This document shows positions 23,778-35,104 of a stretch of DNA of 64,000 nucleotides, piece after piece. The position numbers were made by a program, and so were the translations under genes. The notes under the pieces are model-generated. The model had not been told where the DNA came from, ran no database searches, and was given only the letters and a program-made list of their open reading frames with translations. The stretch's first letter is position 1. Each line of letters opens with the position of its first letter. The DNA comes from Gyromitra esculenta (Eukaryota > Ascomycota > Pezizomycetes > Pezizales > Discinaceae): NCBI GenBank assembly GCA_038503075.1, contig JBCAML010000010.1, forward strand, positions 930,001 to 994,000, given 5' to 3'.

Positions 23778-24550
23778 GTAGGGTTAAGTTTTATTTACCT
23801 CGATTTTGAATGTGTTTTTTTTACGTGTCATGCGTAATATAAATGCGATAATTTTTGATGTCAACACTACAATGTCATGTGGTTTTCGTATAAAGTTTAT
23901 ATTCTGGAGTATTTCAGACGCCATGATACCATTTTATACTGAGCTGAATATTTTGCTCCACTATAGCTATAGCTAAACAACTATATAAATTTCCACGTCT
24001 ACTACGTAATTAGCCTCGTTCGAAACCCTACGAGTAACACGAGGAGCAACACTTCCAACTCATCATACGATATCACTCATACCTCACAAAAAAAATATAA
24101 ACTGAATTCCCAACCCTTCCTTTACCCACGGTACAGCATCGCATTCAACGTGAGATCGTGACATAAACTCAGCATTTGATAATCATTGCAATCCTAGCTC
24201 AACCACATCCGATTTCATCTAGCATAAATCACCATATATCACTCGAGTTCGCACTAACAACCGCTAGTACGCACGTACACCAATAGCATCAACAATAGAA
24301 CAAAAACTCTTCTACAACTCTGAGCGGCGAATACTTAGATATTGAACTATCATTTGAAGAATACACCAATAAAAAAACAAAAAAGAAACCGCACTTCAGC
24401 TCATCACCAATACTTTTATATCCATTCCGCACTTTCTCCCATCACTAATCTAGTCTGCCTCCCTACCGTACCCTACTCCGGCTCCGCCTTGCACCGCGCC
24501 GCGAAGAACTAAAAAATAAAAAAATAACACCCCACCAACCAGCCAACTAA
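23778..24550. other. Tail-to-tail intergenic region
   Basis: About 0.77 kb of AT-rich sequence between converging 3' ends of the hydrolase-ankyrin gene and PMT4. No gene or repeat was seen. Confidence 0.45.
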
Positions 24551-27084
24551 CTATTTCGCGAAATGCAAATCATAGCCTAACCACTTCCTTGCTACAACAC
24601 CCTCCACGCTCAACCCAGGGCTGCCATACGTCAAGGGGACAAAGAACCACCAACCACCTGCAACGACCGCCAAAATAACGCCACATGCGATCCATGCACC
24701 GAGTAAGCTCTGTGGGCCCTTGCGTGCCTCATAAACCTTCTTCCCGTCCTTGATCTTTTCAATCTCGAGAGGTTCGACGCAGAATACGAATTCAACGAGT
24801 GCGCCGGTGACAAGTGCGGACGCGAGATGTGCGGGTAGGTAGTGGTGGAGGAAGAGCTGGCGTCCCATGAGGAAGAATGGGGCGTAGTGCGCTGCCCACG
24901 CGAGGAAGAAGAAGCCGGTCGAATTGTAGAGACGGTTGCGGGTCCTGCGGTCAAGAGCGTCAACACCACGGCGCTGCGTCAGTTGGTCTGCTGCTACGAT
25001 GCCGACAAAGACGGCGAGGATGCTGGAGGTGAGCCACCAGCCGAGCGGGTTGCCGAGGAAATAAATCTGCTCGCGAGTGTCGTTCTTGGTCCAGAAGGAG
25101 ACTCCGCGTAGTAGGAATGGCCATTGAATAGGTTGGCTGGCGTATGGGTGAGAGGAGGTTAGTGCGTTGTTGTGGTGGAACATGGTGCGCTGGAGCTCAA
25201 AGTATTTTCGGAGGAAAGGCATAGGCTTGACCTTCTTAGGCTCCCTTTTGTTGCGTGGGTCTGTTTCGGCGAGGGAGGGGATCTCTTCGACGAACCAAAG
25301 ATTGGAGGATTGTGCGATGTTTTTGTTGCCGTTGATTTCTTGTTGCTTGTAACCCCAGTCTGGAAGAGGCTTTGTGTGGGTCCACATTGCGACCTTGGAA
25401 GGGTTATGGAGGAGCTTGAAGAGGCCGGCCATTGTGCGGAAGTGCTGATCTTTCTTACCGTTTTCGAGCTTGATCTCGAAGAGTGTGTCGTTGTGGCGCT
25501 CGCCTTCGGATTTTTCAAGTTCGATGGTGGTGAATTCCTGGTTGGTTGGGAACCAAGGAGAAGCGACGTCGTGGGAGAGGAGGTCTGTGTTGGTTACGAC
25601 GTGGCGGAGCTTAACGATATCACCATTCTTGACGGGGAGGTTGGCTGGTTGGCCTTCCGGGGGAGGAATGGCCGGAAGGATGATCCAGTGATTGTTGGTG
25701 TCGTTGAATGGGTATCCGGTCACTTGCTGGCCTGGAATATTGTTAGCGGGTCCTTCATAGAATATCACCCGGCATACAAACCTTGCGAAGAAATTCTTCC
25801 GTCTTCATATCTCAACGGGTACTTATCCGGATGAGAGTGCAAGTATGCCTTGGTTTCCTTATGTCTCATAACGATGGTATCATAGTAGTTGATGTCGACA
25901 CTGCTCAAGCTCATAACGTTGTCACTGAGCGACTCCTGGAACTCAGGTGTCATGAAATCGTCTCCGGGCCCGCTGCGGTACAGGATGGCAAAGTGGACCT
26001 GGAACCAGAACAAGTAGAAGAAAAACGGCACAGCAATGAGTCCGAACGCGCGGGCCGCAAAGTGCTTTGTGAATTGCCGAAGCGACAATCCCTGCTTATA
26101 ATCGAGGAGATTCCAAAGATCGATTCCAACTGCAGCGCCAATAGTCACGAAGGTGAATACACCGACGTACTTGGTGGAGATGACGCAGGACATGGAAACA
26201 CCAGTGAGGAGGAGCCATTTCCACCATTTACGCCCGAACGGAATGTGGCGAAGCTTATAGAAGCGGACATAGCAGAGAAGGGAGCAAGCCATGGCGAATA
26301 TGAGAGTCGCATCGAGGAGGATGAGGCGAGTCTGACCGATGTGGGCGTTGTCTATCCATTACCATCAGCAGTTGCCTGTCGACCTAGTGAGATGGAACAA
26401 CGTACCAAACAGAACCAGCCCGGTGGCTACCAGACATGCAGGAAGGCTATATCCACTCTCCCACATTGTCAAGAATACCACCGGGACCGTAAGAGAGCCC
26501 ATAAGCGCAGGCATAGCCCGGAAGGCAACGTAAGGGACTTTGTTGTCGATGTACGAGTCGCCAATGTTGTCGAACTTGAAATGGCCATCGTAACCCACGA
26601 ACCAACCCATCAGGGCGAACAGGAGCTTGCCAAACGGCGGGTGAACATCGAAAAAGTACGTCCTTTGCAGGTACTACGTAATATCGTGAGTTGGAGCTCG
26701 AGCTATAGGGGATTTACGAGAGGAGGAGGAGGAAAAGGATTTCATACGTAAGAAGCAAACTACACGCCAGAAAAGTCAGCCAATTATTACAATCTTTAGT
26801 TCAATCCGAGGAAGATATACCTTGCCGAAATGCACTTCGTCAAACACCACCTGGTCGGGGTGGTTGATCTTCCAAAACCTCGTGATGAAGGCACCCACGG
26901 TTACGATAAACAGCCCGAGCTTGTGGCCGAGCTGTCTCGGCGGCTTGCCGCTAAGCACGGGAACATCACGGGCCTTTGCCTTAACTGCGGTTTCGTCTTC
27001 GGAGCCTGAGGCAATTCCGACGGATGAGGGCGCCGACTTCTTTTTCGAGGCACGCAGACGGACCCCTGGAGGAGAGTCCGGCAT
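24551..27084 (-). CDS. PMT4: Protein O-mannosyltransferase Pmt4
   Basis: ER membrane enzyme that transfers mannose from dolichyl-phosphate-mannose to Ser/Thr of secretory and membrane proteins (GT39). Exons 26821-27084, 26748-26759, 26406-26673, 25782-26351 and 24551-25731 give 764 residues. Exon 2 is a 12-nt micro-exon coding Phe-Ala-Ser-Tyr; with it the conserved luminal sequence reads [30 protein letters not shown] across the joins (catalytic Asp-Glu in VFDEVHFG). Downstream are MIR-type luminal motifs (GYPFNDTNNHWIILPA, LRHVVTNTDLLSHDV) and C-terminal membrane segments ending WLGYDLHFAK, typical of Pmt4 rather than Pmt1 or Pmt2. An in-frame ATG at 27105 could add seven residues. It is divergent from PRP4. 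Confidence 0.94.
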
Positions 27085-27523
27085 TGTGGTAAATGGCAAG
27101 GACAAGCGGGAGTGTCAAAGGGAATCGATGGGAGGAGAGAACGAGCGTGGAGAAGCAGGATTAGAATACAAAACAATTAAAAGAGGAGAGAAGAGAAGGA
27201 GGGCGGAGGCGCGAGACTATATTGCGTCTTTCCCCTGAGGTTATCTGTCTTCCCAGAAGCTGCAGCTGGAAGTGTCGCCGTCGTGCTGCTGCAAACCGCA
27301 AACACGCGGCCGCACCTCCTGGATTACCTACGCACGACAGGGGTATCTGCCAGAACGAAAGGTGGCCATATGGCAGCCCTAGCCCTGCCTGCATGCGGTT
27401 ACCCGGCTGCCTCAGCCCCATCCAACGTCGGCTGGCGCTAGTCCTCCATTTGGGATTCGACGTCAGAACAGCCCTCCGCCAGAACAGCTCCAATCCCCCC
27501 CAGAACACCCCCAGACGCCCGCC
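27085..27523. promoter_or_regulatory. Divergent promoter region PMT4 / PRP4
   Basis: A compact shared region of 439 bases. The PRP4 side is C-rich with several CCCCC runs before the start codon; the PMT4 side is purine-rich on the plus strand (about 27100-27210), which is pyrimidine-rich in the PMT4 leader. Confidence 0.5.
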
Positions 27524-29152
27524 ATGTCCGCCGTCCACCCGTCCCGGAAGGCATACGTCGAAGACGATGCTAGTCCCCCCTCCCGCTACTCCAGAACCCA
27601 TGCTAACAGCTCTCAGGACTCCGACATGGTCGACCTTGCTAATGTCCCCATTGACCGCGACTATGCCATCCCCTCGACTGCGCGCGCCGGGGTGGCCCCC
27701 GAAAAGGCCTCTGCGATAATATCCCAAATGGAGCGCAAAAAAAAGGCAGCCGCCATTATCGTTCCCACCGATGATGGCCGCGTCCGTGCTCGTCTCCGAG
27801 AGCTCGGTGAGCCAATAACACTATTCGGCGAAGGCCCTGCAGACCGACGAGACCGATTACGAGAGCTACTTTACCACATCCAGGAGGGCACACATGCCGA
27901 AGGGTCACAAATGGGAGATACGGATATGCGGGATACGACAGGATCACCGGAAGGCGACGACGAGGATGAAGAGTTCTACACACCGGGGGAGCCAGAGCTG
28001 CTAGAAACACGGCGGTGGATGGCAGGGTACTCACTACCACGGGCGAAGGAAAGAATAGCAAGACAGAAAGCAGAGGCAAACATACCACTACAAAAACACA
28101 TAAAACACCGTCGCGCAATCAAAGAGCGACTATCCGGCTACCAAGTCCTCGGTTCCCAGCTTGCCGGTGAGCGTGCAGTCTCAATAGCCAGGTTTTCACC
28201 CGACAGCGCCACAATCGCCGCCGGCTCCTGGAGCGGAAGCATCAAGCTCCTCTCGGTACCTAATATGGAAGACACCGGTCTCCTCCGTGGACATACTGAC
28301 CGCGTCGGTGGTCTATCCTGGAATCCCCAAGCCACACTATCGCTCTCCCCCTCATCAGCGAATCTTGCGTCTGGCGGCGGTGAAGGTGCAATCCACCTCT
28401 GGTCGCTCGAGAGCGACCTCCCAATTGCAACCCTCTCCGGCCACTCGGCCCGCGTCGCGCGTGTAGAACACCATCCGAGCGGAAAATACCTCGCCTCTGC
28501 CTCCTTTGACACAACCTGGCGTCTCTGGGACCTCACCACCCAAAAAGAACTACTCCTACAGGAAGGCCACTCCCGAGAAGTCTACTCTGTCGCTTTCCAA
28601 TCCGACGGCGCCCTAATCGCTAGCGGTGGGCTGGACTCGATCGGCCGCGTATGGGATCTACGTACTGGACGGACTATAATGGTCCTCGACGGACACATCC
28701 GAGAGATTACGGGGCTTGCTTGGAGTCCTGATGGATATAGGGTTGTGTCCTCGTCTGGTGACGCTGCGGTGAAGATCTGGGACGTGCGTATGGTTCGCTG
28801 CACTGCCACTATTGGAGCGCACAAAGGCCTTGTGAGCGACGTGCGGTTTTTCTCGGGCAAGCCGGCGGTTTCGGAGAAGGTGGATGCATTTGGGCAGGCG
28901 GACGGGATGCAGGTTGATACAACGGCGGCGGCGGCGGATGCTATGAGGACTGAGGGGACGTATTTTGCTACCAGCGGGTTCGATGGGAATGTTAATGTGT
29001 TCTCGAGCGACGACTGGGCGCTGGTGAAGAATTTGAGTGCGCATTCTGGGAACGTTATGAGTGTGGATGTGAGCAGCGATGATCGGTTTATCGTCAGTAG
29101 TGGCCAGGACCGCACATGTAAGTTGTGGGCGAGGGAAGATTTGGAGCTATAG
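27524..29152 (+). CDS. PRP4: U4/U6 snRNP WD40 protein Prp4
   Basis: Spliceosome component (human PRPF4) that holds the U4/U6 duplex with Prp3. It is a single exon of 542 residues, unusual in this intron-rich window. The N-terminal SFM/PRP4 domain is visible at about residues 80-118 (IIVPTDDGRVRARLRELGEP, then LFGEGPADRRDRLREL). A Glu/Asp-rich stretch and a basic KHIKHRRAIKERL segment follow. Seven WD40 repeats run from about residue 205 to the end, with clear RLWDL, RVWDLR, KIWDVR and CKLWARE strands. One repeat carries an Ala-rich insertion (DTTAAAADAM). The start at 27524 sits in good context (CCGCCATGTC). Confidence 0.95.
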   Translation: MSAVHPSRKAYVEDDASPPSRYSRTHANSSQDSDMVDLANVPIDRDYAIPSTARAGVAPEKASAIISQMERKKKAAAIIVPTDDGRVRARLRELGEPITLFGEGPADRRDRLRELLYHIQEGTHAEGSQMGDTDMRDTTGSPEGDDEDEEFYTPGEPELLETRRWMAGYSLPRAKERIARQKAEANIPLQKHIKHRRAIKERLSGYQVLGSQLAGERAVSIARFSPDSATIAAGSWSGSIKLLSVPNMEDTGLLRGHTDRVGGLSWNPQATLSLSPSSANLASGGGEGAIHLWSLESDLPIATLSGHSARVARVEHHPSGKYLASASFDTTWRLWDLTTQKELLLQEGHSREVYSVAFQSDGALIASGGLDSIGRVWDLRTGRTIMVLDGHIREITGLAWSPDGYRVVSSSGDAAVKIWDVRMVRCTATIGAHKGLVSDVRFFSGKPAVSEKVDAFGQADGMQVDTTAAAADAMRTEGTYFATSGFDGNVNVFSSDDWALVKNLSAHSGNVMSVDVSSDDRFIVSSGQDRTCKLWAREDLEL

Positions 29153-30450
29153 TGTTTGGGGGGGTGGGAAAGGGATTGGACCTTTTGATCGGATTAAATA
29201 CCAGGTCTGGTGAAATTTTTTAGAAGTTCGTGGAAATTATAATTGTATAATAGCAAAAACTCATAATTCTTAGTCGTACGTAGAATGTATGATCTGGCGA
29301 AGTCAGTTGTTGGAATATTAGGTGCGAGAGGGATCGATCTATTGGTTCCCTAAATGCCGACAGCGCGTTTCCATCCAATTAACCGTCTAACTAGGAAAAT
29401 AAAATCTCAAAGCAAGCAATTTCGGGAGGTTAAATTTACCTTCTCAGTTCCTCCTCGCAGTACCATTGTGGGAATAAATTGATACTTTGGGGTACCAGCC
29501 CAGAGACCCATGAAATACAGTTTAAAAAAAAATTGATGGTTGACAAATTTAACTGGACCTTAATCCTAACATACTAACGTTAACTACAACATAGGCCTAC
29601 ATTACTCGCGGGGTGGCAACGAATCGTAAGTTTGAAAATAGGGACTAGAGTAGAGGCTATACCGCATGTAAATATCGCCGTATACAAGCCACATATAAAG
29701 AAAGGAGCCATTGCCAGCAGCTGTGAAGCTATTGCCCAAATAGTCCCTTAGTACAGTGGTTATTTGCATTACAGGCCTAGGTGGGGCGGCAACCCTCGAC
29801 ACGGATAGGAACCTATCTGGCTACCAGCCAAGGACCTGATTCGATCCCAACAAGCTAATTGCCAGTAAGGTTGACTCGTGTCATTGGTAGTATGACAGAA
29901 GGTACATACATGTAGGTAGTATTCTGTAGCGCAGACGTCATTCAACCCTCTAATGGCGAATCCCTACCGCCACTTCACCGCCAAAAAAGTCTCAATTCCC
30001 TGCTTAAAGTAGGTTCTTCATGAATAAGGCTAAAGGCTAGGAAAAACTGGATCACGCCAGGCTCCAGATTAGACCAAGCTATATCTAGGACTCGTGCAAT
30101 TGCAATTGCACTATATACAGTCGTCAACAGAATCATAATTCACAAACCTAGTCCTAATTCCTGTCAAGTCTAGCTCCTACTGAATCAGCTATTCGTTCGG
30201 GGTTTACAGGATCACTAATAACCACGCTGATAAATCCAAAGGTCAATGATATGACAAATTTCCGGCTTGTAGTTGCCCCGTGAGCTTCTCAGAGTCTATA
30301 CCAGTACTCCTTCTACCCCGAACGCCGGCCACTTGATTAACATCTTCATCTTCTCAATATCCATCTTAGAGGAACTACCTTGAAAAAAAAATTCCGCCCT
30401 CACAAACCAGGTAGCAAAGAGCCATCAATAGCTATTAGTACCACCCCATC
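29153..30450. other. 1.3-kb AT-rich intergenic region
   Basis: No recognised gene. An 18-base perfect palindrome of the form GTGCAATTG/CAATTGCAC lies at about 30095-30112. The ORF at 29602-29802 on the minus strand has no family resemblance. A run of A residues at 30382-30389 precedes the next gene. Confidence 0.4.
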
Positions 30451-31674
30451 ATGAAAGAACTTATCGTCCACCCCGGTCCTAGAACCGAAATCATAGATTC
30501 GCCAATTCCAAAGCCTGGTGCCGACCAGCTTGTCATCAAAGTCGAAGTCTCTGGTACCAACCCGAAGGATTGGAAGTCGGGGCATTTACCAAAGGCCATA
30601 AACCAAGGAGACGATATCGCTGGAATCGTGCATGAAGTTGGGGCGAATATCACAGAATTCAAGGTACATGACACAGTAGAATCGATTTCTCCTAGGGAAA
30701 TGCTCACAGTTTATTCTTTGTTAGCCTGGTGATAGAGTCGGTGCATATCACGAGATATACGCACCCCACGGTAGTTTTGCTGAATATGCGGTTTCTTGGG
30801 GCCATACTACATTCCTTCTGCCAAAGCAGACTTCTTTTGAAGGTAACTCCAGTACCCACTTATTTACCCCACTAGAGTCACAAGCTGATATGAAGCAGAG
30901 GCGGCAACTATACCGTAAGTTTTGATAGATCAGGCCCCTATGGATGCTCTGTGCTTAAAATTTATCTACAGGTTGGCCGCAATGACTGCTGCATTGGGCC
31001 TGTACAGGCGCCTCGGGCTTCCTCAGCCTTGGACACCTGCGGAAACCTCTGTCCCCTTAATCGTCTACGGCGCCTCGGGAGCCGTCGGATCCTTCGCTGT
31101 CAAGCTTGCTGTGCAATCAAACATCCATCCGATCATCGCGATCGCCGGTAGAGGTGAGAGATACGTTTCAAGCCTAATCGATAAGAGCAAGGGTGATGCT
31201 ATCATCGACTATCGCAAGGGCGACGAAGCCGTTATTCAAGGGATCCGTGATGCGCTAAAAGCCGCCGGTGCGAGCACCGTCTCATACGCCTTCGACGCCG
31301 TCGGCGAGAACGGCAGCTACCAAAACATCTACAAGGTGCTCGATCCTCACGGCATAATCACGCTCGTGCTCCCACCCAAGGAAGGTCCCGAGTTCCCAAA
31401 AACAGTCGCAAAATCCTGGACAATGGTGAGTGATGTACACAAAGAGTCGGATGAAAAGCCTGGAGCTAAGGAATTTGGATATGTCTTCTTCAAGTACTTT
31501 GGGCGCGGGCTGCAGCTGGGCACTTTCGCTGGGCATCCCCATAAGGTTATACCAGGGGGTCTGGGAGGAGTAGAACAGGCTTTGAAGAATCTTAGAGATG
31601 GTAAAGCGAGCGCGGTTAAATATGTTGTTCGTATCGCAGAGACGGAAGGGGTTGGTAAGGACTCTAGTCTCTAG
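30451..31674 (+). CDS. MDR-family zinc-type alcohol dehydrogenase / quinone oxidoreductase-like
   Basis: NAD(P)H-dependent oxidoreductase of the medium-chain family. Exons 30451-30663, 30725-30842, 30899-30914 and 30972-31674 give 349 residues. The GroES-like N-terminal domain shows GTNPKDWKSGH and GDDIAGIVHEVG. The Rossmann fold has the nucleotide loop YGASGAVGSFAVKLA (glycine motif about residues 149-156). The usual catalytic zinc ligands are not obvious, and NPKDWK replaces the Cys position, so it is more like quinone oxidoreductases or enoyl reductases than classical zinc dehydrogenases. One exon is only 16 nt. The C-terminus VVRIAETEG is family-typical. The substrate is unknown; such genes are often in secondary metabolism or detoxification. 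Confidence 0.88.
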
Positions 31675-32939
31675 ACATATGCACGCATTCGTATCAAATT
31701 GCTGCAGCAAACAGCCAGAAAATTGCAATTTGGCAAGCAAGGCTTAAGTCACTTCACTTACTCGTTCCAAAGATAGTATTTACAAATAGAAGAATGTGGA
31801 CCCGTGAACACTCTCCATCCACTGCAAAAATTTTAAAATCACGAATAACATTATTAATGCTACAACCTAGTAAGAATATCCATGCTTGTACTTGTATTTG
31901 TCATGATTAGTTTTTGCCAGTGATCAGTTTCTCGTTCCAACCAAACGGTTGCGGATAATGAAGGCCGCGAATTGCGACCCCACTCGCGATCGCTCTTCTT
32001 TTAAAGAGCTTTAACCAGTTGTATTTACGCTTACTATCATTCGCAACCAGCTCTATTTTCGAGGAGATGCTCGTTGAGGTGATCCGTCATGATGGACGAA
32101 TTTGTGTCGGATTAGAGGGAGGATCACGCCGTAAGAAAGAAATCTCTAGCTTAGACAACGTATACCACAGCCAAGATCACGTTGGTTCTTCAGCCTGTCC
32201 CAGCGACTAGTGCTTCTGTGGTATCTAAGATTTCAATGCAAGGGTTTCGGGATTAGTACTATCTCCATGCATAAAAACAAAACGCCATTGACTAAGCATA
32301 AATAAGGGGTCTCGTCCTCCGCAAAAAAAGGTACCACGTCGGGATAAACGCAGATTCCCTTTTCAAGAATATGTCAACAGCTAGTACAAGGGCGATCCAA
32401 ACCACGCCTTCTAGATAAATCAACTGCGACTCTATACTGCTATATACCTGTCAATCGGACTAGAAATGGATGCTCCCCTGGGTATTTTAACGGAATAATA
32501 GTGTTAATGCTTGATAACGATCTTGGTCTACATGGGGGGCCATCTACTCGGATCTTCAAAAGAGGGTATCTGGGGACAGCTTTTCCCGAAGTCCAATTGA
32601 CCCCGCTGTACCGTTACCTCGTATGTATCGTAGCGCCTGATTGGATAACTATACAAAGGAGCAACCCATAGTCGTCATCCTACGCCTACACAGACAGTGC
32701 CTTCCGCCGCAGATATTCCCACTAGTGCCTTTGTTGTAGGTATGCGGGTAGCCGTTAGCCTTCGCGCCGACCAGCGCCCGCATATTACGAGTGATATTTG
32801 ATGATTTCGCATAGCGGAAAAGGCTTCACATCATCTTAAGCATCCTAGAAGCTAACGATACATCACTACGGGGAGATTACATATATACGAAGGTGGATTA
32901 AGGGTGTGTAGAGATTAGTTAAGCTCCCCAACTAGGCCT
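31675..32939. other. AT-rich gene-poor region
   Basis: About 1.3 kb between the MDR gene and the P450 relic. Short ORFs (for example 32019-32210) carry no recognisable domain. It is probably decayed accessory sequence. Confidence 0.4.
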
Positions 32940-34240
32940 TCTCTAAAATTTATCTTAGAGGTGGGTATCTACCTGCTGCGGAGTAGGGCACGGGGAGAAC
33001 AGATGCTAAAACCCCACCGCCAACTCTCGGAATTTCGGCAAAGAAAGCTACAAACTCTGCCCGTGCAAATCCTCTCCACAGGAATGCCCTTGCGCCGTTG
33101 GAGAATGTAAGGAACGTACCTTTCAACTGGCTTGTCCTGTTGGCTGCGCCTTGCCAATACATGTATTTTTCGTGGTAATGGGTACCAGTGTTGTTCAAGT
33201 ATACTCTAGTTCCTGGAGGAAGTACGTATATTTCGGCGTCGTTACCGTTGATTCTACTATTAATGATCCTTTAGTACTGCGGCATCATCTTAGTGATGTG
33301 GATGACTCCTGGAAATATGCGTAGAATCTCGTACTATTTTTATTCATGATTTCAGTACCGTATCCGAAAATATAGAACCTTACCAAGCACAAGAATATAC
33401 GAAGCGAGATATCCGATAAGGTGAAACTTACCATGAAGTCATATGTGAACTAGAGCTTCTCAAAAAACTCTGTATATGAAAGTTCTTGCCTTTCTCGGCC
33501 TCTTCGTAAACTCGGCCGATCTCTTCTGTAACTTATGTCTGCAAGTCTTCATGCAAAGCCAAAATATTAAGCCTGTACATCATTGCGTTGGCAGTCGTCT
33601 CCTAACCTACAAAGTAATTCGCCGTGACGGATCCGAATGAACTAACGAACGATACATCTCGCCAAATTGAGGGATGGAATGAATTGCATGTCTCATGAGA
33701 TATGGATGGATGGATATGAATAAATAGAGAGAGGCTCACCAGCCAACAAGTAGATAAACAGATTCCCCAAACCTTTTCGTCATCAGCGAACGTCTCCTTA
33801 TCAGTCCAATTGAGACGTTCGCTAAATCTAGCACGAGTCATAACGCTAAGGATGAAGGAGTTAATGTCGATTTGTAGCTCATGTAAGCCACGGGAAGACC
33901 ACGCCGATGAGAGGAGTTTGGTCTGCCAGATAGTTTCACTCCAAAAAAGATCGTTGACTCCACTAGCATCACCGAACGGAGGGACAGCGATGCGGACATG
34001 GAAGCGCTAGGGCTTGTCTTCGGCGATGGCGACATTGGGGCCGTATGGTTCGAGCATGCTTGCCTTGTATCAACCTAGTGTCGCAAATTAAATCGATAAT
34101 AAGATAATGCTTACGGTATTTGTATGGTGGTTTTGTGAAATTGTTCCTCCTCAGCATAGCATCGTCCCCCATCTTCGCGTCCGAAGAATAGTGTGAGCAA
34201 GTTTACAAGGAGTAGTCTCATGGAGTATACGTAGCCGGCC
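32940..34240 (-). pseudogene. Decayed cytochrome P450
   Basis: Fragments of one fungal P450 lie in order on the minus strand. At 33840-34050 the frame reads MLEPYGPNVAIAE, then FHVRIAVPPFGD, LLSSAWSSRGLHELQ and RFSERLNW, interrupted by an in-frame TAG at 34007-34009. At 32950-33198 the haem-binding end reads GTFLTFSNGARAFLWRGFARAEFVAFFAE. Here the invariant haem-ligand Cys of the FxxGxRxCxG motif is replaced by Phe (codon 33082-33084) and the following Gly by Trp. The middle part (about 33200-33600, including the I and K helices) is not recognisable and frames shift between pieces. The N-terminal membrane anchor is at most a remnant near 34240. No functional enzyme can be made from this copy. 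Confidence 0.82.
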
Positions 34241-34533
34241 ATTCTGAAAGTCTTTAACTTCCGATACTAATATACTGCATACAAGTTCCTAGAAACATAA
34301 TATACGTAGATGAGTTAATGAAAAATAGTAGTCAAAATACATATTTGACCTCTGATCAATTAGAGTACACGTAGGTACTTCAAATCGTTATCCAGCTTCA
34401 GCCATAGGCACTTGTGTCTAACCCCAGTCGCTCCGATTTGCGTGAGACAAACCTAGTCGTCGATTATGCAGCCGATCGACATTTTCTTTTTACACATCCA
34501 AAGATCCCAGGAAAACACTGCATCCTAGGTTGA

Positions 34534-35104
34534 GGCCAATCAAGCTCAGGCTATTGCCAAGCCACACCACTTGCGGAGCCGCACCTAAATGGAACCTCAC
34601 GTGTGTCCCTGCAGTTTTGCATCACCAACCCTAAACAAAACGTGTACTCTACTGTAGAGGATTTGGAAAAACACTTGGAGAATACGGCTCCTATCTTATG
34701 GCGGGCTCTTACGCCGGTTTTTTTTGGCAGTGGGATGTAAGACAGAATTGTCAATCTCATTATACTAACACAGTTACTCCAACTTGATGCGCAATGCAGT
34801 TCCCACTGGTTTTGGCTCGAAGGTGAAGCTAGTAACGCTAAGGAAGAAGCGAGCCGCACACAGATCAGCAGGATGTTCTTCAACGTACTCAAATACTACG
34901 CCGACGGCCCCGATTGGCGGGATCGAGTGTAATAGCAACGACAATCACCACAGCGGTTTATCACCCCAAAAGCCGGAGGCTAAGAAGATCTTGTCCCCAG
35001 TTCTAACAGCTAGCGAGATAGCGGCTAGTCTCTCTTGGGACTCGTATTCAATTCGAAAACACTTCAGGCCCTTTCAAAGCGCTATATATCTATACCAGAG
35101 CTGA
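34534..35104 (+). other. Possible unidentified coding fragment
   Basis: An open frame at 34534-34738 contains a protein-like stretch (CITNPKQNVYSTVEDLEKH, then APILWRALTPVFFG). A GTAAG donor at 34736 and a TACTAACACAG acceptor near 34767-34777 could join it to the frame ending at 35104. A different frame over 34778-34932 also looks protein-like (CSSHWFWLEGEAS, RMFFNVLKYYADGPDWRD), which suggests a frameshift. No family is recognised and no convincing start is seen. It may be a relic of a gene or transposon. Confidence 0.3.

Noticed and set aside
29830..29850. T-loop-like GATTCGATCC, considered as part of a tRNA
   Set aside because: No matching acceptor stem, D arm or anticodon arm could be placed around it. 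The same applies to GGTTCGAATTC at 54330-54340.
32950..33198. An 82-codon frame with a P450 haem region as a possible short gene
   Set aside because: It is only the C-terminal fragment of a decayed P450 and lacks the haem Cys.
13137..34240. A secondary-metabolite cluster made of the questin-oxidase-like gene, MDR oxidoreductase and P450
   Set aside because: The genes are separated by many housekeeping genes, no synthase is present, and the P450 is dead.
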